A stretch of DNA of 64,000 bases from an uncultured Bacteroidota bacterium (GTDB taxonomy: Bacteria; Bacteroidota; Bacteroidia; Flavobacteriales; Flavobacteriaceae): NCBI GenBank assembly GCA_902510415.1, contig CABXBH010000003.1, forward strand, positions 35,522-99,521, read 5' to 3'. Of this stretch, positions 26,721 through 35,333 are shown one piece after another; the stretch's first letter is position 1, and every line of letters starts with the position of its first letter. Both the position numbers and the translations under genes were made by a program. Under the pieces are notes generated by a model. The model worked only from the letters and a program-made list of their open reading frames with translations. It was not told the origin of the DNA and ran no database searches.

Positions 26721-27929
26721 ATGTCAAATCAAAATAAACTAGACTTAATTATTTGGGGGGCTACTGGTTTTACCGGACAATTAGTTTGTGAGTATATTAA
26801 CAAAACATATTCTAGTAGTAACCTTAGATGGGGTATTGCCGGAAGAAATAAAGAGAAAATTTCGGATATTGGAAAAAATTTAAAAATCGGTAATGAAAAA
26901 GTTTTTATTGCTGATAGTAATGATTTAGAAAGCCTCATAAAACTAACTTCCAAGACTAAAGTAATATGTACAACTGTCGGCCCATATGCTAAATATGGGA
27001 CTAATTTAATTGAGGCTTGTATTAAAACAGGAACAAATTATTGTGATATTACAGGTGAAACGCAGTGGATAAGACAAATCATTGATAAATACCATAGCAG
27101 TGCTATAGAAAATAAGATAAAAATTATTAATTCATGCGGGTTTGATTCAATTCCGTCTGATATGGGAGTTTTCTATTCTCAAAAAAGAATTTTTGAAAAA
27201 ACGGGCAAATATGCTACCAAGATAAATATGAGAGTAGCTGGAGCAAAAGGTGGTATAAGTGGAGGAACTTATAATAGCTTATCCAATGTTTTAGAGGAAG
27301 CGCGTGTTGATAAAAATGTGCGAAAAACTTTGACAAACCCTTATGGTCTCAATCCAATTGATAAACAATTTGGTCCGGATAAACCAGATTTACAAAAAGT
27401 AATTTTCGATAAAATATCTAATTCATGGATTGCACCTTTTGTGATGGCAGGTATAAATACAAAAATTGTGAGAAGAAGCCATGCGTTAATAGACTTTAAA
27501 TACGGTGCAGACTTTTGTTATGATGAAGCTACATTAACTGGTAAAGGAATTTTTGGTCAAATAAGAGGTTATATGAGTTTGATACCTATCTTTCTGGCAA
27601 CAAGAAAAAAAGGAAGTATCATAAAAAATATTGTTGACTACGCCTTGCCTAAATCAGGTGAAGGACCATCTGAAAAAACAAGAATTAGTGGTTACTATAA
27701 TCTGCGATTCTATTTAACGCACCAAAATAAAACATACATAAGTAAAGTAATTGGCGATAGGGATCCTGGATATGGATCTACATCTAAAATGTTGGCTGAA
27801 AGTGCTGTTTGTCTTGCCTTAGATAAAACACCTGAAACTTACGGGATCTTAACTCCATCAGTAGCATTGGGTGATCCACTTTTAAAAAGACTACAGGAAA
27901 ATGCAGGATTAACTTTTATTTTTGATTAA
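26721..27929 (+). CDS. saccharopine dehydrogenase-like / trans-acting enoyl reductase family protein
   Basis: 402 residues. The N-terminal NAD(P)-binding site reads IIWGATGFTGQLV at residues 10-22, followed by GIAGRNKEKI and the typical TTVGPYAKYGTNLIEAC and DITGETQWIRQ stretches, and NSCGFDSIPSDMGV. Length and motifs match the saccharopine dehydrogenase NADP-binding family whose actinobacterial members reduce polyketide lipids. No signal peptide. Its stop overlaps the convergent DUF5916 gene by four bases. Confidence 0.88.
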   Translation: MSNQNKLDLIIWGATGFTGQLVCEYINKTYSSSNLRWGIAGRNKEKISDIGKNLKIGNEKVFIADSNDLESLIKLTSKTKVICTTVGPYAKYGTNLIEACIKTGTNYCDITGETQWIRQIIDKYHSSAIENKIKIINSCGFDSIPSDMGVFYSQKRIFEKTGKYATKINMRVAGAKGGISGGTYNSLSNVLEEARVDKNVRKTLTNPYGLNPIDKQFGPDKPDLQKVIFDKISNSWIAPFVMAGINTKIVRRSHALIDFKYGADFCYDEATLTGKGIFGQIRGYMSLIPIFLATRKKGSIIKNIVDYALPKSGEGPSEKTRISGYYNLRFYLTHQNKTYISKVIGDRDPGYGSTSKMLAESAVCLALDKTPETYGILTPSVALGDPLLKRLQENAGLTFIFD

Positions 27930-30523
27930 CTCCCAATTCTAAAAGTAGCTTTAACTAAAAAGGTATTTTCAGGTCTGGAGTCTTTGATATTTTCAATCAA
28001 ATTGCCGAATAAATTATTATTGATATCAGTAAAATTATTTATCCCTTGAGCCCAAACAAAATACAACTCAGATCCAGCCTTATATTCCCACCTCAACACC
28101 AGATTGGATTTAAATTGTACGCTCGTAAAATCTGGATTACCAAAACTATAATCAATATTATTATCTAAGTCCTCATCAATATAGTATCTGCCATTTTCAA
28201 ATAAAATTTGCTGAGAATTATATTCGGAAAATCTATCATTTAATTTTTTTGCTGTTGAATTAGTTACATGTTTGAACTGATCATAATTAGCTTTAAATAT
28301 GAATGGCTGACCATAATATTGAATGGATAAATTTGGATTTATTAAGTAATTTAATCTAATTGATGTTGATATACTTTCATTATCTATTCTACCTAAAACA
28401 TATCTACTGTTATCTCCAAATTCTTTTGTAGTTAGATACTGTGACAGGTTAGGATTGGTTCTGTACTGAGGAGAAATTGAAATTGAAAAATTACTAAATG
28501 GTCTATAACCAAATTCAGCATCAACAGTAAAGAAAGAGAAATTATTTTCTTTTGCCTGGCTATATAACATTCCAAAAGAGTAGGTGAATTTTTTTCTAAA
28601 ATCACTGATTATCCAAGTACCAAAATAATTTTCTTCCGAAAATCTCCATCGAGGACCACCTCTCAAGTAGGTATTAATAAAAATTTTAGGTTTGTGAGCT
28701 GCCATCGAACGAATTGTAAAATTATTTTTAAAAGTCAAAAAACTGTTTAAGCCATATTGAGTTCGATTGTGATTACCTTCAAAATCGTAAGTTGAAAATT
28801 GCTCAAAACCAATTTCAATAGATCTAAAATTTTTTGTAGGTTTTAGAGTTCTATAACTAACATTTAATGTTTGAATTTTGTTGTCTGCTTGTTTCAAATA
28901 TCCAATATCATTAAGTTCCAGCTCAGGTGAATACCAATCAAATCCAACATTATATGTCCAATTTCCACCTGCTTGTTTTCCAATGTTAAAAGTTCCACCG
29001 GTACCAGTTAGTGATGTTCGATTTTCATCAACTGAAACGTGGTCAGCGTCTACTCTTTGAAATAGATGAACTATTGAGTTTTGGGTTCTTGTTATAGATT
29101 CTTTACTTCCTTCAACCTTACTCATAATTATTTTACCATCGAAAAAATAATCCTTATTATTCCATTGGTGTTTAAAATCTATTGCTGTTGAAAAAGCATT
29201 TTTATGTAAGAAATCTAAATTTTCATCAAGATTGAATCGGCGAGTATTTGTAAAAATTCCACCAACGTAACTGTTGCTGTCATTATAATCTTTTTGAACT
29301 CTTGCAACTATGTAATTTGTTTGAGGCTCAACCAATTCATCCCTCGTATTTTGACCATCACTTATTTTTGCAAATTCATCTGAAGTCATGCTTTCTAGTA
29401 AACCAATTGACCAACCGTTATTTGTCTTTCCAGAGATTTTTACTGCTCCAAGTATAGTTGTATTGAGAGGTTGATTTGAATATTCGTTGGTATTTAAAGA
29501 CGGATAGACGCTTGGTGATTTCCCAATTCTTCTTGAAAAGAAAAGATTATCATTTTGACCTCCAAAATTAAAATCAAATATATTTTTACCTTCAACAAAA
29601 AATGGTCTTTTTTCATCAAAAAATATTTCAAATCCGTCGAGATTAATAACTGATGGATCTGCCTCAACTTGTCCAAAATCAGGATTAATTGTAAAATCTA
29701 ATGTTAAGTCACTAGTTATATTTATTTTACCATCAATTCCAAAATTTGTCTTCAAATCTGACCCATCCCTAAACGGATTTCCTGTTTCATTTTCATAAGA
29801 ATTATATTCAACAAGTGAAAATGGCTTTATTTCATAATTAAGCTTAGGAGTTATTTTTGAAATTCCTTTTATCTCTCCACTTTCTGAAATCCATCCTGCT
29901 GAACCTGCAGGCACCCTATCCCACAATGATTGTTCATTAACTTTAAAATCAACACGCATAATGTTAAATCCCCAAATTTGGATATCTTGATTTTTAAATC
30001 TTAACTGGCTAAAAGGGATTTTTACCTCTGCATTCCATCCATCACTATTAACTTTTGTTTTAGAATACCATACTGCATTCCAGCTTTCATCTTCATTATC
30101 CCCATTATTACTAGCAAATACATCTCTTTGAGTTCCTGCTGACGAAAGTCCAAAAACAAATGAATTTATTTTATCATTATTGCTGTCGAATGCAATATAT
30201 ATTGCATCTCCATCTAATTGATCTCTTCTTGTTAATCTATTTACAATTTCATAAGGGTTAATTAATGATTTTACAAAAACATAAATAGCATTGTCATCAA
30301 ATAATAATTTAAATTTTGTCTGGTTTGAAGGCTTGGTATTTTCGTCTGGCTGCAATTCGATGAAATCAGTTTGCCAATCAACTTCTTTCCATGCTTCATC
30401 GGAAATATCTCCATCTATTATAGGGGGTAAATTTTTGTCAATTTTTTTAGTAAAATATGTTTTATTATCAGACTGGGTAAAACAAATACCAAATGAAAAA
30501 AAGAATAGAAGTAGTAACCTCAT
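27926..30523 (-). CDS. DUF5916 outer membrane protein with N-terminal CBM9-like domain
   Basis: 865 residues with a signal peptide (MRLLLLFFFSFGICFTQ). The first ~210 residues form a CBM9/DOMON-like sandwich (PPIIDGDISDEAWKEVDW, FKLLFDDNAIYVFVK, GWNAEVKIPFSQLRF). Next comes the DUF5916 region with FNINPDFGQVEADPSVINLD-like text and FFDEKRPFFVEGKNIFDF near residues 295-315, leading into a long beta-barrel ending VKATFRIGS. The family is widespread in Bacteroidetes and its function is unproven. It overlaps the upstream small secreted protein gene by four bases, so they are one operon. Confidence 0.9.
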   Translation of the reverse strand: MRLLLLFFFSFGICFTQSDNKTYFTKKIDKNLPPIIDGDISDEAWKEVDWQTDFIELQPDENTKPSNQTKFKLLFDDNAIYVFVKSLINPYEIVNRLTRRDQLDGDAIYIAFDSNNDKINSFVFGLSSAGTQRDVFASNNGDNEDESWNAVWYSKTKVNSDGWNAEVKIPFSQLRFKNQDIQIWGFNIMRVDFKVNEQSLWDRVPAGSAGWISESGEIKGISKITPKLNYEIKPFSLVEYNSYENETGNPFRDGSDLKTNFGIDGKINITSDLTLDFTINPDFGQVEADPSVINLDGFEIFFDEKRPFFVEGKNIFDFNFGGQNDNLFFSRRIGKSPSVYPSLNTNEYSNQPLNTTILGAVKISGKTNNGWSIGLLESMTSDEFAKISDGQNTRDELVEPQTNYIVARVQKDYNDSNSYVGGIFTNTRRFNLDENLDFLHKNAFSTAIDFKHQWNNKDYFFDGKIIMSKVEGSKESITRTQNSIVHLFQRVDADHVSVDENRTSLTGTGGTFNIGKQAGGNWTYNVGFDWYSPELELNDIGYLKQADNKIQTLNVSYRTLKPTKNFRSIEIGFEQFSTYDFEGNHNRTQYGLNSFLTFKNNFTIRSMAAHKPKIFINTYLRGGPRWRFSEENYFGTWIISDFRKKFTYSFGMLYSQAKENNFSFFTVDAEFGYRPFSNFSISISPQYRTNPNLSQYLTTKEFGDNSRYVLGRIDNESISTSIRLNYLINPNLSIQYYGQPFIFKANYDQFKHVTNSTAKKLNDRFSEYNSQQILFENGRYYIDEDLDNNIDYSFGNPDFTSVQFKSNLVLRWEYKAGSELYFVWAQGINNFTDINNNLFGNLIENIKDSRPENTFLVKATFRIGS

Positions 30524-30972
30524 TTTAAAACTTTTTTCAGAAATATGTTTTTGTTAAGCTTTTGGTTTTTTTCTTTCAAGAAGATTATATCATCAATCAA
30601 AACCCATTTATTATTTTCTGAGCCAATATTTATTCTTTTATTTAATGAATCGTCAATTACTATTTCATTATCAACTATTGACCAATTTATTTCTTCTTGT
30701 TCATCATAGTCTAAAAAATTAAGTGTAAGTGTTGCGGTATTATTATTTTTAAAGAGGACATACATCTCTGCAGAATCAATAATATCTTCAGCAAACCCTG
30801 ATGCTAACTCTGCGGCCATTTTCTCAAGCATATCAAGCTTCTTAGTTTCTTCCTTTAAAAGATCCTTAACTTTAACCTTAAGCTCCCATTTACCAATTAT
30901 ATCTGATTTTGTAATTTTATTTTGGGAAAATGTAATTGAAAAAACAAGAAGAAAAAAATAGATAATTCTCAT
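30520..30972 (-). CDS. small secreted protein, lipocalin-like fold suspected
   Basis: 150 residues with signal peptide MRIIYFFLLVFSITFSQ. The motif IIGKWELKVKV after the signal and later strands (MYVLFKNNNTATLTLNF, INWSIVDNEIVIDD, KWVLIDDIIFLKEK) recall lipocalin-like secreted proteins of Bacteroidetes. An acidic helix (DMLEKMAAELASGFAEDI) is inserted. It is coupled to the DUF5916 gene by an ATGA overlap, so it may assist or accompany that outer membrane protein. Confidence 0.68.
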   Translation of the reverse strand: MRIIYFFLLVFSITFSQNKITKSDIIGKWELKVKVKDLLKEETKKLDMLEKMAAELASGFAEDIIDSAEMYVLFKNNNTATLTLNFLDYDEQEEINWSIVDNEIVIDDSLNKRINIGSENNKWVLIDDIIFLKEKNQKLNKNIFLKKVLK

Positions 30973-31002
30973 ATTATTAATTTGATTTTTGCAGTAAATA
31001 AA

Positions 31003-31779
31003 TTAAAATTTTAAGTGTCTTACAGTATCAGTATTATCATACTTAATAATTTCCCTTAATGATGCAATGCCAAGTTCTAAATGATTTTTATCATATAACT
31101 TAGAGTTCTTATCATCTCCTTTGTTTGTTTTTATTCCGTCAGGTATCATGGGCTGATCTGTTACAAGAAGTAGTGCGCCTGTTGGTATTCTGTTATGAAA
31201 TCCAACGGAAAATAAAGTCGCTGTTTCCATATCAATAGAATAGGCTCTAACTTTTTTAAGGTATTTTTTAAATTTGGCATCAAACTCCCAAACCCTTCTG
31301 TTAGTTGTAAAAATAGTACCCGTCCAATAGTCAGTTTTATTATACTTTAATGCTGAAGAAATTGCCCTTTGTAAAGAAAAAGAAGGCATTGCTGGGACTT
31401 CAATAGGAAAATAATCATTAGAAGTTCCTTCTCCTCTTATTGCACCAATTGGTAAAATATAGTCCCCTATTTGTATTCGATTCTTTAAGGCGCCGCATTT
31501 ACCAAGAAATAATACAGCCTTTGGCATTAGTGCTGTCAATAAATCCATAACTGTTGCTGCATTTGGACTACCCATCCCAAAATTTATAATTGTAATATTA
31601 TTATGTGTTGAAGATGGCATATTCTTTTCTTGTCCGTCAACCTTTACATTGTTTAAAGAAGCAAATTCTTCAACATATTTTTGGAAATTGGTTAATAATA
31701 TATATTCCCCAAAAGAAGAAATTTCTACTCCTGTATATCTTGTTATCCAATCTTTTACTATTTCTTTCTTAGTTTTCAT
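31003..31779 (-). CDS. amn: AMP nucleosidase
   Basis: 258 residues, the compact Bacteroidetes form of a purine phosphorylase-fold nucleosidase. It shows NFGMGSPNAATVMDLLTAL, FLGKCGALKNRIQIGDYILP, RGEGTSNDYFP, the purine-site DMETATLFSVGF near residue 193 and LLVTDQPMIPDGIKT. It hydrolyses AMP to adenine and ribose 5-phosphate in the cytoplasm. It follows the terminator at 31803-31827 and so has its own transcript. Confidence 0.93.
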   Translation of the reverse strand: MKTKKEIVKDWITRYTGVEISSFGEYILLTNFQKYVEEFASLNNVKVDGQEKNMPSSTHNNITIINFGMGSPNAATVMDLLTALMPKAVLFLGKCGALKNRIQIGDYILPIGAIRGEGTSNDYFPIEVPAMPSFSLQRAISSALKYNKTDYWTGTIFTTNRRVWEFDAKFKKYLKKVRAYSIDMETATLFSVGFHNRIPTGALLLVTDQPMIPDGIKTNKGDDKNSKLYDKNHLELGIASLREIIKYDNTDTVRHLKF

Positions 31780-31802
31780 ATGTTATAAAGGTAATAAATA
31801 AA

Positions 31803-31827
31803 AAAAACCCCGATTAACGGGGTTTTT
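31803..31827 (-). terminator. strong rho-independent terminator
   Basis: A ten-base perfect stem (AAAAACCCCG/CGGGGTTTTT) with loop ATTAA is followed by T residues on the minus strand. It lies 20 bases after the stop of the NTF2-like lipoprotein gene and before the AMP nucleosidase start. Confidence 0.9.
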
Positions 31828-31846
31828 CAATCTACAAAAACAAAAT

Positions 31847-32344
31847 CTAATTTTGTTGTGGAATTCCTTGAGAATTTGTTCTTGGTGACCAATGAGAATG
31901 CATTACTTTCCATTCTCCATTTTCGTTAACCCATGTTTGAGATGCTCTAGTTGCATAAGGTACATTTTGATCGCCATCATCAAAATTAATAAGACCATCT
32001 GAATCAAATGTTACAACGGCCGTATTCAAATCAGAGGACATAAATACTTGATGATTAGACATTTCAAATGCGCCAAAATCCCAGCCTCTAACGGCGTTTA
32101 CCTCTTCTTGACTTTGAACAGTCAAAGAAGAACCATTTGAATTATATATTGTTGTTCCTAAGTCAGCTGAAACCCACTTGCTAGCCGTATTCCAGTCTCT
32201 TGAAATATACGCTGATTGATAATCATTTGACATAGCTGTTATGTCTGAAACTACTTGCGCAGCATCTACAGCTGGTATAGTTTCTGTTGTATTAGTGCAG
32301 GAAAAACCAACAATAATCGACAGTAAAAAAATAAGTTTTTTCAT
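31847..32344 (-). CDS. NTF2/SnoaL-like (DUF4440-type) lipoprotein
   Basis: 165 residues with a lipobox (IVGFSCTN). The mature domain shows the NTF2-like order: helix ITAMSNDYQSAYISRDWNTAS, then SLTVQSQEEVNAVRGWDFG, strands (NTAVVTFDSDG) and a closing ASQTWVNENGEWKVMHSHWS. The last segment is the classic DUF4440 strand pair. It has its own terminator at 31803-31827. No catalytic residues can be assigned. Confidence 0.82.
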   Translation of the reverse strand: MKKLIFLLSIIVGFSCTNTTETIPAVDAAQVVSDITAMSNDYQSAYISRDWNTASKWVSADLGTTIYNSNGSSLTVQSQEEVNAVRGWDFGAFEMSNHQVFMSSDLNTAVVTFDSDGLINFDDGDQNVPYATRASQTWVNENGEWKVMHSHWSPRTNSQGIPQQN

Positions 32345-32408
32345 AATTAAAATAATTTGTTAAAATATTATAACTATAAAAAAAAGAAATTATTGTGCGA
32401 TTAAAATA

Positions 32409-32849
32409 TTATTCGGGTGATGATCTGCTGATTGTATACTCTAGAATTAAAAGCAAAAATATTATGGAACCATTAGCAACTGCTAACTCGACCATACTAG
32501 CATTATCATTAGAAAGAGCATTGATGGCAGAGACTCCAATTACAACAAAGAAATATGTCATTTCTTTCACTTTAATTGTTTCGGTTCTGAATCGTAGAAT
32601 AGCAAAAATAGCAAAAAGACCTAGAGCAAAACCTAAATCTAATTTTACATTGCTTAATAAAAAACATAGCAAAAATGTAATGAGACCTGCAGAATTATAT
32701 GTGAAGAAAAACTCATTCAAAGATTTCTTGCTTTTATTATTGAATTTCAAATAAATAAACTTAGAAATGAAAAAAACAACGAAAATATTAAGTATAAGTA
32801 TTGTGACTAAGTCTGATAAGTCCTGATTATTTGCAAAAATTAGCTCCAA
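32409..32849 (-). CDS. DUF4956-like membrane protein, possibly C-terminally short
   Basis: 146 residues with four predicted membrane helices. The segment LGFALGLFAIFAILRFRTET followed by VKEMTYFFVVIGVSAINAL is characteristic of DUF4956. Family members I recall are around 200-230 residues, with a soluble tail after the last helix; here the frame stops soon after (LEYTISRSSPE). This may be a natural short form or a truncation. It is divergent from the metalloprotease gene at 32955. Confidence 0.75.
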   Translation of the reverse strand: MELIFANNQDLSDLVTILILNIFVVFFISKFIYLKFNNKSKKSLNEFFFTYNSAGLITFLLCFLLSNVKLDLGFALGLFAIFAILRFRTETIKVKEMTYFFVVIGVSAINALSNDNASMVELAVANGSIIFLLLILEYTISRSSPE

Positions 32850-32954
32850 AATAAAAGATTTTTAGTTGCGAGTGCAATTAAGAAAAAAATTGAAAGAATT
32901 CCTAATGATATATATGTTTTAAAACAGTTTTGTAAATTGTTATAAATTAAAAAA

Positions 32955-34820
32955 ATGAGAAGAATATTTATTATTATACTATTTGCAAGCATAATTTCTA
33001 ATTCATATGCTCAAAAAGAAAGTAAGAAAAAGACAATTGATTCCTTAACCATTGATATGAAAATTAGCGAAGGGCTAATTACAACTTATTCTAATGAGAA
33101 AAATAATTTATTTTTTGAAATTTCTAAAAATTTATTGGGGAAAGAACTATTGGTTGTGACAAGATTTGCTCAACTTCCTGCTAATTATTCAGGATATCTC
33201 AATGCTGGTTCTAAAACCGCCGAACATGTAGTTCAATTTGAAAAAAATGGAACTAAAATTTTATTAAAAGAAGTAAGTTATACCAATATTGCAGATGATG
33301 AAGATCCTATTTCTGTTAGTGTTAAAGAAAATAATTTTAAACCTATTTTAGGAGCCTTTGAAATAAAGAATTCTGAAAAAGATAAATACCTAATAGATGT
33401 AACTAGTTATTTTATGTCTGACTCGCCAGGATTTAATATAATCAGATCCTATGAAAAGACTAATTATAAAATTGGTAGTGTTGACAAAAAAAGAAGTTTT
33501 ATAGACTCTGCTAGGAGTTTCCCTCAAAATACTGTAAGATATGTAGCATCGACAACAAGAAATGCTACTGGCCCAAGTGTATCTGACCCTAGAACTGGAG
33601 AGATTATAGAAAGTGATATTATATGGTATCATAACCATCTAAGATCATATAGAAATAGGTATTTATTAGAAACCGGTGCTGCGAATCCGAAAGCTAGAAC
33701 TTTAAATACTCCAGAAAAAGAAATAGGAGAAATGATGAGGCAAGTTATCGCACATGAAATAGGTCATGCGCTTGGACTACCCCATAACATGAAAGCAAGT
33801 AGTGCTTATCCAGTTGATTCGTTAAGGTCTGGAGATTTTACACAAAAATTTGGAATTGCAACGACGATTATGGATTATGCTAGATACAATTACGTTGCAC
33901 AGCCTGGAGATGAAAATATAAGATATGTCCGACAACTTGGTCCCTACGATAATTACTCCATAGAATGGGGTTATAGATACTATGGTCAAAGCCCGGAAGA
34001 AGAAAAAAATATTTTGAAAAAATTTGTTGATTCAAAATCATTAGATCCAGTTTATATGTTTGGAGGGTATGGAAATGATCCAAATTCACAAACAGAAAAT
34101 ATTGGGGATGATCCAGTGAAAGCAAGCACGTATGGAATTAAAAATTTGAAGATTGTTGCTAAAAATCTAATGGATTGGGTGATAGAGCCAAATGAAAACT
34201 ATGATGAACTTAATGAATTATATGGAGAATTATTAGGGGTTTACAGAAGATATATATATCATGTACATTCACTTATTGGTGGAATATATGACACTCCTCA
34301 TAACGAAAACCAAAAAGGTACTATTAGATATGTAAATGTTGATATTAATAAACAAATTGAAGCTCTTAGGTTTTTAGAGAAAAATTTGTGGAATACTCAA
34401 AGCTGGCTAATGGATAGTAAGTTAATATCTCAAATTAAGGGTGAAGGGGTTTTAAATTCAATTCAAGGACTTCAGCTTAGTGCATTGAATAGACTTCTAA
34501 ACTATGATAAACTTAACCGTATGCTATCAGCTAAAGAATCCCTGGAAGGAAATGCACTGTCAGTTAGTGGGTTAATTGATGATTTATTACAAACAATCAT
34601 TGAATCACCTAATAATCCTGACCTCTCTGAACAAAGACTTCAGCTTTACTTTGTTGAAAGGATTGATATATTAATGAGTGAAGAAAAATTAAACCCCTCA
34701 GTCAAAAGTATTCTCATGGAATCAAAAAATAATATTCACTCATTTGCTAAAAGAAAATCAAGATTATCTAAAGGGATAGTCAAATCTCATTATAAATATT
34801 TAAAAACTATAAGTGAATAA
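32955..34820 (+). CDS. secreted zinc metalloprotease (DUF5118-DUF5117-DUF4953 type), internally shortened
   Basis: 621 residues with signal peptide ending SNSYAQ. The N-terminal part has DUF5118/DUF5117 features (LTTYSNEKNNLFFEI, LLGKELLVVTRFAQLP). The C-terminal part has the zincin site HEIGHALGLPHN near residue 265, the Met-turn-like TTIMDYARYNYVAQPGD and the downstream helical region. Relatives are about 800-850 residues. Here SFPQNT near residue 193 runs directly into VRYVASTTRNATGPSVSDPRTGEI, skipping the strands and the helix that normally precede the catalytic domain. The frame is continuous, so about 180-200 residues are missing without a frameshift. Catalytic residues are intact; folding is uncertain. 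Confidence 0.88.
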   Translation: MRRIFIIILFASIISNSYAQKESKKKTIDSLTIDMKISEGLITTYSNEKNNLFFEISKNLLGKELLVVTRFAQLPANYSGYLNAGSKTAEHVVQFEKNGTKILLKEVSYTNIADDEDPISVSVKENNFKPILGAFEIKNSEKDKYLIDVTSYFMSDSPGFNIIRSYEKTNYKIGSVDKKRSFIDSARSFPQNTVRYVASTTRNATGPSVSDPRTGEIIESDIIWYHNHLRSYRNRYLLETGAANPKARTLNTPEKEIGEMMRQVIAHEIGHALGLPHNMKASSAYPVDSLRSGDFTQKFGIATTIMDYARYNYVAQPGDENIRYVRQLGPYDNYSIEWGYRYYGQSPEEEKNILKKFVDSKSLDPVYMFGGYGNDPNSQTENIGDDPVKASTYGIKNLKIVAKNLMDWVIEPNENYDELNELYGELLGVYRRYIYHVHSLIGGIYDTPHNENQKGTIRYVNVDINKQIEALRFLEKNLWNTQSWLMDSKLISQIKGEGVLNSIQGLQLSALNRLLNYDKLNRMLSAKESLEGNALSVSGLIDDLLQTIIESPNNPDLSEQRLQLYFVERIDILMSEEKLNPSVKSILMESKNNIHSFAKRKSRLSKGIVKSHYKYLKTISE

Positions 34821-34822
34821 AA

Positions 34823-34912
34823 ATGGAATGGTATAAAAAAAATAGAAAGTATCTTTTTGCAGTAGTAATCTGTTGGTTTATATATAGATTAATAACTGCT
34901 GTGATGTATTAA
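34823..34912 (+). CDS. 29-residue single-helix membrane peptide
   Basis: The ORF begins two bases after the metalloprotease stop: a basic N-terminus (MEWYKKNRKY) then one hydrophobic helix (LFAVVICWFIYRLITAV). Its stop overlaps the convergent gene's stop by four bases. Position, composition and the tight packing suggest a real small membrane protein, but there is no homology evidence. Confidence 0.45.
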   Translation: MEWYKKNRKYLFAVVICWFIYRLITAVMY

Positions 34913-35226
34913 TCAAGCATGTACTTAATTGCTAATGAACTTTTAGAAAATGAGATTTTTAATTCATTTTGCTTTTCTCTAGAACTCTTGATTTTTAGTG
35001 ATAAGTAATTAGTATTTGCAAATTTATTTATTAAATCATTTAATGGTCCACTTGGCAATAAACTTTTTTTATCTGGCTTATTAAAAATAGCATTCAATTG
35101 AAATTGAAAATTGTTTTGAAGTTTAAATTCATCAAATGATATGTTTTTAAATTCAACAAATTGAGAATTGTTGTTTGAAAATGAGTTTAAACTAAAAAAT
35201 AATATAAAAGCTATTATACGATGCAT
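34909..35226 (-). CDS. small secreted protein of unknown function
   Basis: 105 residues with a signal peptide (MHRIIAFILFFSLNSFS) and a mature part rich in Asn, Lys and Phe (FKNISFDEFKLQNNFQFQL). The frame contains no internal rare features and fills the space between the metalloprotease unit and the repeat lipoprotein gene. Family not recognised. Confidence 0.6.
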   Translation of the reverse strand: MHRIIAFILFFSLNSFSNNNSQFVEFKNISFDEFKLQNNFQFQLNAIFNKPDKKSLLPSGPLNDLINKFANTNYLSLKIKSSREKQNELKISFSKSSLAIKYMLD

Positions 35227-35333
35227 GTTGAAAGATAAAAAATAATTTATAATTCAGGTTTTTATTTTTTGAATAGTCTACTTTCCAAAGCATGGACTTC
35301 AATTTTTGTATATTGCGCAAAATAACCAATTTT

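Noticed and set aside
32395-32754. 119-residue + ORF
   Set aside because: Antisense to the DUF4956-like gene, which has clear membrane helices and family motifs.
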